The notes: generated from the sequence alone by a model not told the origin. Counted from the stretch's first letter, positions 33,948 to 45,510 are shown. The stretch: DNA of 64,000 bases from Przewalskia tangutica (GCA_029844215.1 CM056732.1:50019007-50083006); one strand, 5' to 3'. Numbers and translations: made by a program.

Positions 33948-34152
33948 GGCAGGTGGTATAACGATCTTGAGGATTCACCGCCATTTATACTCTTACCACG
34001 AAGAAGGTGGTATAACGAATTTGGGGCTTTACCACCATTTATACTCTTACGAAGAAGGTGGTATGGCGATCTTGGGGCTTGCCGCCATTCATCTTACCTG
34101 AAGAAGGTGGTATAACGATCTTGGGGCTTGCCGCCGTTTATACTCTTACCTA
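33948..34152 (-). repeat. LTR minisatellite, ~50-56-bp unit, four copies
   Basis: GAAGGTGGTAT(AA/GG)CGATCTTGGGG recurs at about 33951, 34006, 34058 and 34106, with TTTATACTCTTAC at the unit ends. It stops at the solo LTR inserted at 34153. Just before it (33760-33945) is a GC-rich stretch with 'actatttcacgcatgggt' and 'cgcgtgaggtattc' duplicated. Confidence 0.8.
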
Positions 34153-37100
34153 TGTTATACCCGTAGTTCGAGGTATGTATGCGAGGGCGTGCGTGCGAGA
34201 ATACGCGAAAGATTGGAAAGGAAGAAAGGAGTGATTTTTCCACGGAAAAGTTTCGGTTTTGTGAAGGAAAAAGGTTCGTTAATGGGAATTGGATTCCCAG
34301 TTTGGTGTCGGACTTCTGGAATATTAGAGAATTATGGAATTTTATTTTGGAAATGGTCACGTGGGCCCACTGAGAAATTTATGGTTTTGTGGGGCCCACT
34401 TTGTTTTGAGATTTTGGCCATTGTGGATATTTTCGGAAGATGTTTTATTTTGGGCCAATAGGAGGTGACACGTGTCACCCCACTTTAGGTGGCTTGGCCG
34501 AATGACATTTGGGCCTGACACTGGTTAGAGTCATTTTTCGATGAAGCGTTTTACATAACTGCGAAGGGAAAATTCCGGCTATGTCTTTTCTTATTTTGCG
34601 GATTTTTAGAGGCGGAACATTTTGGACCAACGAGAGGCGGCAGCACCCGTTGGTGGGCAAGGTGGGCGACTTGGGCCGAATTGGGGATGTCAGTGGTAGA
34701 TATTTTGGTAGATATTTGTGAGGTTTTAAGGAGTAGGGACTAGGGGCACTTGGGCATATCTTGGCCTACACTTGTGTAGCACTTGGCTCGATCTTGGCCA
34801 TTGGTTGGCCTTGGCTTGTCTTTATAAATACCCTCTCCCTTTGATGAATTCTTCATCCTTTCCTAAATGTTTCTAAGTGTTAAATCTTCTCCTCCCCTTA
34901 GTGTTGAGTTCGGCCGAGGCCTCCTCTCTAGAGGCCTTGGCGAGAAGTACACTCACAGTAGTGTGGCGTGAGGTACCCCTGCTAGTTGCTTTGTATAATA
35001 CCCCCTTTGTGGTGTAGAAATACTCTCAAAGTATTGTTATAATGCCCAATTACCTTAGCCGTATACCTTGTTGTATTCTAAGGTTATACCTATCTGAAAA
35101 GCCGGAAATACTATTATACTTCCGTCGGTCACAAAACCGAAACCACAGGAAAATCTCCATAGTCAGTTGGAGTATTGTGTAGAAGTTGGTTAGAACTTCT
35201 AAGGGTGGTTTAGAGCGGGTTGGGCGCTCGGAGTTGGAGCTAAACCTTGCTAAGGATCGACATTAAACTTCGGATAATTATGGGCTTATCGAGGTAATTA
35301 TCTTGTCCTCTTTGTAATTGGAATTACATGATGTTAGAATATATAGTTGAAGTATACTATATATAGTCTTGAACTTAATGTTGTGGCAATGTCCTTGGAC
35401 TTAAGCTGAAGAATCGAATCTGTAATTACATGGACCGTATTCTGATAGGCTTGTGTAGTTGATTGGTAGGGAAGGGTGCAATTTTCCCGTAGGATCTTGC
35501 ATCTAGATTTATTCTACCGAGTAGTCTAGACTTTGATAGATTGGTATAACCTGTATAGGTTGAATGTTCTGCGAGTAGCATGTGCTACTTGAGAAGGTGG
35601 ACCAGGCTAGCCGGGTTATAGCCGTGGAGCGATTTGCTATTAGTCGATAATCGTCGCGAGGTATGTGAACCTCTTCCTATCTCTTCTAGCATGATATGTG
35701 TGTAACTATGTAGTACGGTGAGCGTCGTGTATTAATTGAACGTAGTTGTACGGCAATGTCTTTTGACTTAAGCCCGAATGATATAATCTTGAAGTAGTTC
35801 AAGAGAATTAAGAACTGTTTTTAAAAGAAGAGTAATACTTGGTTTTAAAAGCTTAAGAGTTATACTAGCTTTATGGGAAGTTAGGTATAACGGCTTAAGA
35901 GAGATAAAACGAATGATTTATTTATTTTAAAAGTTAAGAGACTTGATCTTGTAAGATAAGAGACTTAACTTAAATGAATTATATGAATTTTGTATGAAAC
36001 CTCATTCGTGAGAAATGAGTACTTGGTTTTTAAAAGGGAAAATGTTTTCTTGATTTGGAAATCGAAATGTGTATCGACAAACCAACTGCGGCGTTGATAA
36101 AGGAAAATGCATTGAATAATTAAGTATTATTAAAACCGGTAGAAACTTCCATCTGCATAGAAGCTAAGATGAGACAAAATGATATTTCTAGATCATGGTC
36201 TTTGTAATAAGATTGTTATAAACAAGAATATCCTACTCACATATAAGGCTTATGTTTCTCCGATTGTTTAAAGAGAATTATATTCTTAAATGAATAAGAC
36301 TATAAACTACGAAACCTTTCTAAAATAAGAAGCGTGAACATTTGAAATTAGGCAAACTTGGGCGTTTGGAAAATAATGTTGTTACTTGATTTTACAAAGG
36401 TAAGAGTTTTAGTTTTCTTAAAGAATGATCACTCTATTTTTATACTACGGGTATTGTGTGACTTATGTGAAAAAGCAGATCTTTTAAAGATTTAATGTGT
36501 GAAGTACTTTGGGGTTAGATACGAACTTGTTAGTAGAAAGTACCTTGTGTGAATAACTTGATTGTATTGGTTTGTGATAGCCTTGTAATACTTTCTTGTT
36601 GATTTGAGAAGTAAACATGTTAGGATGCTACGTGTGTTAGTATCTTGTGATGTTAGTGTAAAGGGGTTTTCCTCATTGCGCTTAAAGTTGTTTGACTATC
36701 ACCGTTATGTTGGTATTGTACCACTCACCTTGACTTGTGTCGGAGGTTAAGCGCCCTCCGTCGCGGGGTAGACTTCGGTGATGCAGGACCGTGATTCGAG
36801 AATACCTCATGCGGGTCCGGGGATCCGTGCGGGCTACGGGAGCTCGAGGTTAGTGTCGCGGCCCTTGTGGTCATGCGGTCGCTTGTGGCCGTGCGGATCG
36901 CGAGTCGGGGCGATCTTAGGGAGTAGCTACCCTCGATGCGGGGTTATACCTCATGCGGGCCTATCGGCGGCCTATCGCGGGCTGCGGAGAGTTCGGGGCT
37001 AAACGCGCGCATTTGATCTTGCGCGAGTGACGGCTTTTATCATGTGGCCGGTCTGACAGATATCATGACACGACTTATGACCTTGTTGGTGCGTAGGTGT

Positions 37101-37824
37101 TAGTAGTCGGCTATGCCTTCGTACTTACCTGCTTGTTTTATTAGGACACAGTGGGACACGGTGTTCATTCCTTGGTGCTTGTATATCATAAAGCTGGCGG
37201 TGAGGAAGGTATTCCACGGACACGATTGATGTGGTGGGCGTGAGACCCGTTGTTAAATTAGTGATGACTTGAGGCGTGAGTCACGACTTGACATATTTGC
37301 TTATTTATGGTGAAGCGTAGTTTGGTTATCATACATGTCTCTGCTTTGTATAGACTACTATGATTTCATTTACGATTTATTTTTAGTTTCACATACTCGG
37401 TACTGTTGTCTTGACCTCGCCCGAAGTGCGTTCATCTGCGGTAAAGGTACACGATCATTGATCCTCGCTCTTAGGAGTCCGATTCGGCGTTTGGGAAAGC
37501 TCCGTTTCTCGGAGGCTTATCGATGGTATAGTCCCTGTTGTTGTAGGTGTTTACGTTGAGGTATGGCGGGCCTGTCGCCATTGTTGTCGTATCATTTCTT
37601 AAGTGCATGTAAATCTTTGTTGTGGGCGGGGTTTGTAAAAGGATTAAAGCTATTCATTTGTAAAAGTTATTTATATATATCGAAAGGCAAGTTTTCTCAG
37701 ATTATTGTTTCATATTTCATAATATGTCTTGTATCGTTTTATGTTCCGCTGATTACTCTGATGTTGTATCACTAGGGTGCCCGGGGTAAGGCACCAGTCA
37801 CGGGCCCGGAATCGGGTCGTGACA
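34153..37824 (+). mobile_element. Solo LTR, subfamily A (3.67 kb)
   Basis: It starts TGTTATACCCGTAG and ends GGGTCGTGACA. Flanks are ACCTA (34148-34152) and CCCTA (37825-37829), a target repeat with one mismatch. It matches the LTRs at 18395 and 24058 over most of its length. It keeps the G-box palindrome (34464-34479) and the TATA box TTTATAAATACC (34821-34832). Its minisatellite region (36710-37020) is a GC-rich degenerate array with repeated CATGCGGG, unlike the GACACGATCGT units. There is no internal region. Confidence 0.88.
34464..34479 (+). promoter_or_regulatory. G-box palindrome of the solo LTR
   Basis: GGTGACACGTGTCACC, identical to the copies at 18718 and 24373, about 345 bases before the TATA box. 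Confidence 0.55.
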
Positions 37825-38264
37825 CCCTAGCTCAATCGGTCATCATATCATAATCATAAATAAGTTAAGAAAGCTTATAACTTCTTATTAGTCTTGTTCA
37901 TATACCTTCTCATTTTAGTTTACTTAAGGCACTAACATATTTAATAAAAGAAAATCCGGGAATTTAACCCAAAGTACTACATACTTCTACTCTTTTAAAA
38001 ATGACTCCTTTTCATATAAAACCTTTGGGCAATTGATGCCTTAAAATTAATTTTCCTTTCATAAATCAAGTCATTTGTCCTTACTTATCTTACTTAGAGT
38101 AAACCTCTTCTTATTATCCTTTCATAAAGCTAACAAACCAACTTCCCATAAAGTTGTTGTATTAACCCTATACTTTAGTAAAAATTATACTTTTCCCATA
38201 ACCAAGGGACTTATACTTTCTAAAACGATCAAGTCTTTATATACTTAAAACAAGTAAGGATACC

Positions 38265-38693
38265 CCTACACTAGCTTGATTTGGAAGAACATAAGAGATT
38301 GGTTGGGCATTAGAAGAGACATGACAACGGTTGAAAGCTCTCTTAAGTGGATTAAGAAGGAGCACCGCGGGACAAGCATCCGAGCCAAAGCTATCTTACT
38401 CACCTTATGCATAGTGATCTATGAGATTTGGAGGGCAAGAAATACATTGCTCTTTGAAGGCACAAGTTTGACGGCAGAAGAGGTCGTTGCAAGGATCAAA
38501 ACAACATCTTATAGAGTTCTCTATGATTTTATCCCCTCTTGTAATGACACCTTTGAGTGACCACCCCTCCCCTCCATCCTTCCTTGTTTTCATTACGTTG
38601 AGGCTTGAGATCCCTCAATGACTGATTGTAGCCACTTTTCTTTTCATTTTTAGTAATAAAATTTGCATTTAACTAAAAAAAAAAAAAAAAAAA
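38265..38693 (+). mobile_element. 5'-truncated LINE 3' end with poly(A) and target repeat
   Basis: A 14-bp target repeat CAAGTAAGGATACC flanks it (38251-38264 and 38694-38707). The right side carries a pure A run of about 19 at 38675-38693. The frame 38276-38560 ends with the plant LINE C-terminal signature CIVIYEIWRARNTLLFEG, the end of the zf-RVT region, and stops at 38558-38560. A short 3' untranslated part precedes the poly(A). Only the last ~95 codons of ORF2 were inserted. The clean frame, poly(A) and repeat show a recent event in the 3' LTR of the pol-bearing element. Confidence 0.92.
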
Positions 38694-39780
38694 CAAGTAA
38701 GGATACCAAATCTTGTACGTCCACCGTACTACATAGATACAACTACTCATGCTCAAGAGATAGGAAAGCTCCACATACCTCTTCGGTCAATCCACTTGTT
38801 AAGTCCAAAATACCGCACGTAATATGTGAACCTATAATGACCATAATATGCTTATTAACTTCTAGTTCAATGTAGAAATAATCCAAGTTCAAAGTTACTA
38901 ATTTCTATGGAAAATTGAGCAGCATTTCCTTTGTTTCTACATACTTTGCCACCTTTCTCAAGGCCGAATTCAACATCCAAACTCCACATTTAAGGCTCAA
39001 CAATCCAAACATTTCAAAGGGGATTACACACCTAAACTTGGGTGTGTAAAATTCTGCCCCAAAAGGTACAACAATTAACTTAACAAGTTTAAGGTAGTTT
39101 TTAGGCTACAACATGCTCACATAACCTTTTTAACCAATTCTTTCTTACCCAAACCATATTTCTTACATGCAATTTATCCAAGAGCATTATTTACTACTAC
39201 AAGTTCCTTCTTCTTCACATGCAACACAAATAACTAGCTACAAGAGAAGAATTGTTACCTGCTTTTAGCCAAAATTACTCCAACAATTTTGCTAGCCTCC
39301 TTTCCAAGAACACCACCACAATAACTCCTACAAGCTGGCCACAAGCGTCCTTCTTGTTCTAACTTTTCAGATTTTCCCTAAGCTTTGAATTCCTCTTGGA
39401 ATTCTAGAGAGAAGTGAGAGCTTTAGATTAGAGAGAGAGAAGGATTTGAAAGATGACCAAGTCTTCAAGACTTGGTCAATATATGAGACATGCAAAAATC
39501 AGATGGGGACACTTGTCACCCACCGTGACCTCTTTTAAAACAAAGCGGTGCGAATTTCCGCCAACCCGTAGAACCGCCTCGGCGCGCGTGCGAAACCTGC
39601 GGACGCCGGATCTTCGGTGCGCGGCCACGCTTTCCGGCGCGACCTGAACTACCGGCGCGCGGCCGAATCTGGCGCCGGCGCTGTCCCGACCGAAATTTTC
39701 GTCAACCTACTTTAAGTCTTACGCTTTAAATGCGTCCTCATCGCGTAGTGCGAACTACGGTATAACATTCTCCCCGCCGA

Positions 39781-39798
39781 AACATTCGTCCGAATGTT
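39781..39798 (-). promoter_or_regulatory. Hairpin next to the polypurine tract of the pol-bearing element
   Basis: AACATTCG-TC-CGAATGTT is the same 8-bp stem with a 2-base loop. The polypurine tract complement (TTCTCCCCGCCGA) is at 39768-39780. Confidence 0.7.
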
Positions 39799-39970
39799 CA
39801 TTCTAAACTTACTCAAATCATAACCTTAACGTAGACCCTCTTAACTATTCTTTTGCAAATAAAGCGCTCCACATGTACAACATTACTCAAGCATAATTGC
39901 TAAATCAAAACTAACAAGCGGGAAAGTGGGTTACACGGAGGTGTAGGGAATATGTGAGTATATTTCTTCA

Positions 39971-40380
39971 TCATGTCATCCTGAGCTTCCACGTCATCTC
40001 TTCCCATTCTCGTTCGCCATAAGACTTTGTGGAAGCCACATCCTTTGTCGAAGTCGCCTCGCTTTGACGATCGAGTATCGCTATAGGACTCTCCTCATAC
40101 GATAACCCCTCTGTCACCTGAACATCATGAATCGGGTGCACTCTAGATGGGTCTCCAATACATTTCCGCAACATAGACACATGGAAAACTGGATGTACCG
40201 CCTCCAGATCGGATGGCAGATCCAACTCATAGGCAACCTTGCCTACCCTACGAACAATCTGATAAGGCCCAATGTACCTTGGGCTGAGTTTACCTTTCTT
40301 CCCAAATCTCATCACGCCCTTCATGGGTGACACCTTCAGAAAGACCCAATCATCAACCTCAAACTCCAAGTGTCGGCGCC
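39971..40380 (-). pseudogene. pol: Integrase C terminus with chromodomain-like tail
   Basis: The minus-strand frame from 40369 reads VDDWVFLKVSPMKGVMRFG and KLSPRYIGPYQIVRRVGKVAYELDLP, the GPY/F module of gypsy integrases. It goes on with VHPVFHVSMLRKCIGD and a chromodomain start, YEESPIAILDRQ. The rest of the chromodomain (KDVASTKSYG...WEEMTWK) is recognisable but altered by small shifts. Chromodomains of this type guide integration to marked chromatin and place the element in the chromovirus group, Tekay/Del-like. It ends about 170 bases before the hairpin. Confidence 0.88.
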
Positions 40381-40402
40381 GATGATCTGCATCGACTTCC
40401 GA

Positions 40403-41460
40403 CTACGGTGACAATAACCGCTCCTGGATAAGCTTTACCTTATCCACTGCATGCTGAATCAAATCTGGCCCGACTAACTGCACTTCTCCCACCTCAAACC
40501 AACCTATCGGTGACCTGCACTTCCTCCCGTATAAGGCCTCATAAGGCGCCATCTGGATACTAGAATGGTAAATGTTGTTATAAGCAAACTTCACAAGAGG
40601 CAAATGATCCTCCCAGCTACCCCTGAAATCAATAACACAAGCCCGCATCATATCCTCAAGTGTCTGAATAGTGCGCTCGGCCTGTCCGTCGATGCGAGGA
40701 TGAAGCGCGATCTTGAGACTCACTGCGTCCTAATCCTTACGGAAAGACCTCCGGAAGTTAGCCGTGGCCGGGCTCATCTCATGCGAAATAATCGATATAG
40801 CACTCCGTGCGATCTCACAATCTCACGATATACGATCTAGCATAATCATCGTAGAAAAAGTCGCCCCGATTGGAAGAAAATGGGCTGATTTAACCGGCTG
40901 TGGCGATAACCCAAATGGAATCATGCTTCCTCTGAGTGGAAGGTAACCCTATAATAAAATCCATATTTACCACTTCCCACTTCCAAGTCGGAATATCAAT
41001 AGCTGCAATGACCCACCGGCTTCGGTGCTCAACCTGCGACGATTGCGCATCGCGCCACGAATTCCGCAACGTCCTTCTTCAGGCCATCCCACCAATACAC
41101 ACCTCTGAGGTCATGGTACATCTTAGTCGACCCCGGATGAATGGAATAACGAGCATTGTGTGCCTCCCCCAGAATCTGCTGATGAAGTCCTGTCACATCG
41201 GGAACACCTGGCCCGCCTCAAATCTTAGCACCCGTCAGCGCTACCTCGAATAGACTCTTCTTTCACGGCGGCATCTCGATACTGCACCATAATCGGATCC
41301 TCATGCGTCGCCTCTTCACCTCCTCGGCGATGGAAGACTCGCAACCTCTCGAATCCAAACTCCATCACTATCGAGTCAACCAAGCGAACCCCGAGTTCGC
41401 TAGGCGATGTAACTCGGACCGTATCCCTTTTCTGCGTGTACATCAGACAGACTACCCATC
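40403..41460 (-). pseudogene. pol: Integrase zinc finger and catalytic core
   Basis: Integrase inserts the cDNA. The zinc-finger part (HHCC) is around 41200-41080 on the minus strand (YHDLRGVYWW, then VARCA with a damaged second Cys). The core starts near 40965 with VVNMDFIIG (first catalytic Asp). A clean piece, 40723-40403, holds HPRIDGQAERTIQTLEDMM (catalytic Glu in GQAERT) and APYEALYGRKCRSP. Between 41080 and 40724 several shifts and stops interrupt the frame, including the region of the second Asp. Confidence 0.85.
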
Positions 41461-41802
41461 GATCTGCGACTAATGGCATTTGCAACTACATTAGCCTTCC
41501 CTGGGTGGTATAGAATATCAACATCGTAATCCTTAAGCAGCTCCAACCACCGTCTACGGCGCAAGTTCACTCCTGCGTGAAGATATCTTGGAGACTCTTG
41601 TGGTGCGTGTGAATATCCACGTGAAATCCATACAAATAATGTCTCCGGATCTTGAGGCATGAATCACTGCTGCCAACTCCAAGTCATGTGTGGGATAGTT
41701 CTTCTCATGCTTCCTAAGCTGTCGAGATGCGTAAGCTATAACTCTGCCGTGCTGCATCAGCACGCACCCAAGCCCGACACCTGAAGCGTCACAATAAACC
41801 AC
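41461..41802 (-). pseudogene. pol: RNase H domain
   Basis: The frame from 41802 reads VYCDASGVGLGCVLMQ and RVIAYASRQLRKHEKNYP with HDLELAAVIHA, giving the Asp and Glu positions of Ty3 RNase H. A frameshift after IHA is followed by another frame (41660-41400) with RRRRWLELLKDYDVDILYHP and KANVVANAISRRS, the conserved end. The domain removes the RNA strand during reverse transcription. The junction with RT at about 41800 is also shifted. Confidence 0.88.
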
Positions 41803-43231
41803 ATTTCCGATGGACGGATGCGTGTGAGGGAAGTTTCCAGTTGCTAAAGGAGAAATTGACGACCGTCTTAGTCAAAGGTGCTGAAATGGAAGCAAACTTC
41901 TCCACAAACCTCCGATAATAACCCGCAAGGCCCAAAAAGCTGTGCACCTCCGTCGGTGTAGTGGGTCTGGGCCAAGTCTTGACTGCCTCAATCTTAGCTG
42001 TATCAACCCGAATACCATCGGCCCCGATAACATGCCCTAAGAAAGCCACTGAAGCCAACCAAAACTCGCATTTCGAGAACTTGGCATACAACTGCCGGTC
42101 CCGGAGGACTCCCAATATCGTCCTTAAATGATCCGCATGCTCCTTCTCTGTGCGCGAATAAACCAAGATATCATCAATGAAAACTATAACGAACATATCC
42201 AAGAATGGCTTGAACACCCTGTTCATCAAGTCCATGAATACTGCTGGGTCGTTGGTCAACCCGAAAGACATCACCCTGAACTCATAGTGCCCATACCGGG
42301 TCCTGAATGCAGTCTTCGGGATATCTGCCTCTCTAACTCGCACCTGATGATAACCAGATCGCAGGTCTATCTTGGAAAAGCATCTTGCACCCTGCAACTG
42401 GTCAAACAAATCATCAATCCTGGGGATGGGATATCTGTTCTTGATAGTTACCTTATTCAGCTGCCTGTAATCAACACACATACGCAGCGTCCCATCCTTC
42501 TTCTTTACAAATAACACTGGCGCTCCCCAGGGAGAAACACTTGGCCTGATAAAGCCTTTTTCCAGCAAGTCCTTCAGCTGGTCCTTCAATTCCTTCAACT
42601 CGGCAGGTGCCATCCTGTATGGAGGAATAGATATCGGTCGAGTGTCTGGCGCCAAATCAATGCAAAAATCAATCTCCCTCTCAGGAGGGATACCCGGAAG
42701 CTCATCTGGAAATACGTCTGAAAACTCTCTAATGACCGGAACTGACTGAAGGTCCGGTATCAAAGCCTCCGTGTCAAATACTTGAACCATATGGTAGATA
42801 TACCCCTTCCGCACCATCTTCCTAGCTTTGAGGTAAGAAATAAACCTACCCCTCGGCGATGCAGTATTTCCCTTCCATTCGATAATCGGCTCACCCGGAA
42901 ACTGGAACCGAACTAATCTCTCTCTACAGTCCACATTGGCATAGCAAGACGCTAGCCAATCCATACCCATAATTACATCAAAGTCCGTCATATCCAACTC
43001 TATCAAGTCGGCTAGAGTCTGACGACTGTCTACAGTCACTGGGCAAGCTCTATATATCCGCTCGGCTACCACCGAATCACCTACTGGCGTAGCCACCTCA
43101 AAAGGTCTTATGGACTCGGGCTCTATCCCTATTCTACCAGCAATATGAGGAGATATATAGGACAAGGTAGAACCTGGATCTATCAAAGCATACATCACAA
43201 GCAGAAACCAATAATGTACCGATGGCGACAT
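41789..43231 (-). CDS. pol: Protease-reverse transcriptase open frame of the Tekay-like element (480 codons)
   Basis: This is the longest open frame of the window. Residues 15-27 carry the protease site ALIDPGSTLSYIS, with DPGS in place of the usual DTG/DSG; DPGS is common in this plant lineage. VIMGMDWL (86-93) is also typical of the gypsy protease. The RT domain covers about 185-400: GTLRMCVDYRQLNK (247-260), FSKIDLRSGYHQ (285-296), MSFGLTNDPAVF (321-332) and the catalytic FIDDILVYS (351-359). FLGLAGYYRRFV (432-443) opens the connection to RNase H. The start Met is arbitrary: the domain is part of a longer gag-pol and continues from shifted frames upstream. The last ~20 residues are out of frame with RNase H. 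As part of a broken element I do not expect it to be active alone. Confidence 0.9.
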   Translation of the reverse strand: MSPSVHYWFLLVMYALIDPGSTLSYISPHIAGRIGIEPESIRPFEVATPVGDSVVAERIYRACPVTVDSRQTLADLIELDMTDFDVIMGMDWLASCYANVDCRERLVRFQFPGEPIIEWKGNTASPRGRFISYLKARKMVRKGYIYHMVQVFDTEALIPDLQSVPVIREFSDVFPDELPGIPPEREIDFCIDLAPDTRPISIPPYRMAPAELKELKDQLKDLLEKGFIRPSVSPWGAPVLFVKKKDGTLRMCVDYRQLNKVTIKNRYPIPRIDDLFDQLQGARCFSKIDLRSGYHQVRVREADIPKTAFRTRYGHYEFRVMSFGLTNDPAVFMDLMNRVFKPFLDMFVIVFIDDILVYSRTEKEHADHLRTILGVLRDRQLYAKFSKCEFWLASVAFLGHVIGADGIRVDTAKIEAVKTWPRPTTPTEVHSFLGLAGYYRRFVEKFASISAPLTKTVVNFSFSNWKLPSHASVHRKCGLL

Positions 43232-44487
43232 CCGTGGCGCCTCACGGTCGGACTGGACATAGCATAGATGCGGTTACGGCCCGACGGCTGAGGACCCCTA
43301 CCACGACCTGCCGCGGTGGCGGCGTGACACCACGCCCTCGGGCGCGACCACCAAGACGAAGATCCGACAGACCACAGCCAGTGAACCATAACACTCCCGC
43401 CGCCTGGGCGGACGGTCCCTCTTCAGATGGCCTGCGTACAAGAGTAACAAGCTCCGAACCCATCTGGCACTCGCCGGATGAGACCTACCGCGTCGAGCAC
43501 CGAGATGTGGGTGTTCTCGATTGGTGTGATCTCTGCCTCACGAAACCCGAAGTCTCTGGAGCCACGACCTGCTTCGAATAATCGCCGATCGGACCTCTTG
43601 CCGGCGAGAAGGAGCTGTCTGTCTGAAATGTGGACCTAGTTCGCTGGCCGCCGCCCAAAGCGCTCTGAGACCTGCTTGTCACGGCCTCTTGGGTGGCCTA
43701 AATTTAGTGATCCTCTCTCATCCTCGATCCTAGCATACGCTGCATCGTCGGCAATATCCGTCCCTGGTGAAGAGCTACCCCTGACATGCAATAATCGTAT
43801 GACGGTCCAACCCGTCATATATCGATGAACCACATGCGCCGTATGGCTCTACAATGGTGTCGCATACGGCCAAGAGTCAAACTCGGTGTACTCTCTGATA
43901 GTCCTCCGTCAGGCCTCGAGGTCAAGAATCTATCTCGTGGGCTCTCGCCGTCTCGGGAGGTAAGAAGTGATCCGGAAAGCCTCGTGAACTCCTCCCAAAC
44001 AGCAGTGGAAGAGCATCCTCGCTCTCGACAACACCATGACTCAAACGATTCAGCGCAATATCGCGTAACGGTAGAAAGCTAGCATAACGGACTCGATGTC
44101 CGAGGCCCTAAGCACTGCATGGTCCGTGTAGCTCGAACAAACTCCTGCGGATCCTCGCCGAATATCGAACCATAGAACTCGGGTGGATGACAACCTAGGA
44201 AATCCGAATCAAGTAAATCGGCTCTGGGTTGCCGCTTCGCTGTCGGCGCTCGCCACCTTATCTTTGGTCGAACCGGATGTTCCCGTAATCTCTATACTCG
44301 GCCTGGGTGGGACCGAGGCTCGTGCAGCGGTCTCGATGGCCGTTTCACGCCGAACTGCGAGGTCGGCGTCGTGGAACTTCGGCCGAAACATCATCTCCGG
44401 TAAGGCGGGCTGTGCCTGCGTGACTCTCCGCGTCCTAGCGGCCTCACCGCCTTGCCTTCCGGGCGCGGTTGCCTTGCGTGGAGGCAT
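43232..44487 (-). pseudogene. gag: gag of the Tekay-like element, broken
   Basis: The minus-strand start at 44487 reads MPPRKATAPGRQGGEAA and stays open for 92 codons (to 44209). The central gag domain follows with shifts: HPPEFYGSIFGEDPQEFV near 44180, then AVWEEFTRL near 43990. The zinc-knuckle region near 43520-43430 shows CST...SSGEC and the remains of CYSCTQAGHLKRD, readable only with corrections. Stops and shifts cluster in C/G-rich stretches. A Pro/Arg/Gly-rich tail leads to the protease frame at 43231. Confidence 0.82.
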
Positions 44488-44669
44488 AAGCGATACATAA
44501 AGGAAAATATCGGAGGAGGTTCAACCTATAACACTCATTGCACGATCTTAGAGTGAAAGAATGAAACCAATCCTAAATATCCTGCGGCCTCACGATTATA
44601 GATGTGGTGCACAACACACCGATAATCAAGACTCTAGACACTTGCGTAGACACTTTCCGAGGACTAACT

Positions 44670-44684
44670 ACTCGATGCAACTTT
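44670..44684 (-). other. Primer binding site of the pol-bearing element
   Basis: On the minus strand GTTGCATCGAG follows the LTR end by four bases. It is a changed form of GTGGTATCAGAG; leader AGTTAGTCCTCGG follows, as in the other elements. Confidence 0.65.
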
Positions 44685-45510
44685 TGTCGACCCGACCGGC
44701 CGCATCGGTGCCCTAGGGAACCATCGGTATATATCAGAGAATAGCAACGGAACATACATAATACAAAATCTGTATAAAGTAAACATCACTGGCAAGCCGA
44801 TAAGGCTGCCTTCCATAAAACATACTTAATCAAAAGTACAGCTCGTTCTTACATTTCAAAACACAAGCGTGACTCTGCACTGCAGGAATAACAAGCGTGG
44901 TGGGACGGGCCCCGCCATACCACGAATGTACACAATACCTATAGCATCGGGAAGAACGTACCAACAAAACAAGCTAGGAGAAATGGAGCTTCGACACGTA
45001 GTGATCCTAAGAATGAGGATCCACCACCGCTTACCTCTACTGCGGCATGAGCGGCCCCAAGAGGGGTCGTTACCTGATATGTACCAAGTATGTAAAACTG
45101 GAAATCCCTAAGCTTTGAATTCCTCTTGAAATTCTAGAGAGAAGTGAGAGCTTTAGATTAGAGAGAGAAGGATTTGAAAGATGACCAAGTCTTCAAGACT
45201 TGGTCAATATATGAGACATGCAAAAATCAGATGGGGGGGGGGACACTTGTCACCCACCCATGACCTCTTTTAAAACAAAGCGGTCAGAATTTCCCACTTA
45301 ACCCGTAGAACTCTCCTCGCCCTGCGCACGCGGCGCGGCTGAAACTCTGCGGACGCCGGATCTTAGGTGCCGCGGCCACCTTTTCGTGGCGGCCCGAACT
45401 ACCTGGCGCCGCGCGCCAGTGGCCCTGACCGAAATTTTCGTCAACCTACTTTAAGTCTTACACGCTTTCGTACGTCCTCATACGCATGGTCTGAACTACG
45501 GGGTATAACA
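44685..45510 (-). mobile_element. 5' LTR of the pol-bearing element, internally deleted
   Basis: The two ends match the left LTR: 44685-45107 with 33187-33630 and 45108-45510 with 39372-39767. About 1.6 kb in the middle is missing, with the junction at GGAAAT/CCCTAAGC near 45104-45110 and at most 1-2 bases of microhomology. It ends CTACGGGGTATAACA. A nine-G run occurs at 45234-45242. Confidence 0.82.

Larger units (their letters stand above)
33187..39767 (-). mobile_element. 3' LTR of the pol-bearing element, with nested insertions
   Basis: Pieces 33187-34152, 37825-38264 and 38694-39767 form one LTR of about 2.46 kb. It ends 'acggtataaca' beside the polypurine tract (complement at 39768-39780). 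A solo LTR (34153-37824) and a LINE (38265-38693) are inserted in it. A GC-rich island lies at 39545-39700. The terminal TGCCGTGACCC at 33187 is altered from TGTCACGACCC. Confidence 0.8.
33187..45510 (-). mobile_element. Tekay/Del-like Ty3-gypsy element with pol, minus strand
   Basis: This is the only copy in the window with gag, protease, RT, RNase H, integrase and a chromodomain-like C terminus, in the Ty3/gypsy order, read from 44684 down to 39768. Its 3' LTR is on the left (33187-39767, enlarged by two insertions) and its 5' LTR on the right (44685-45510, shortened by an internal deletion). Flanking bases AGATC and AGCAC agree at three of five, so the target repeat is weak; continuity of the outer LTR on both sides supports the borders. 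All genes except protease-RT are broken. Confidence 0.85.

Noticed and set aside
42128..42514. Plus-strand open frame of 128 codons
   Set aside because: It is the shadow of the protease-RT frame on the opposite strand.
43222..43581. Plus-strand open frame of 119 codons rich in Arg and Pro
   Set aside because: Antisense to the gag C terminus; its openness reflects the GC-rich gag tail.
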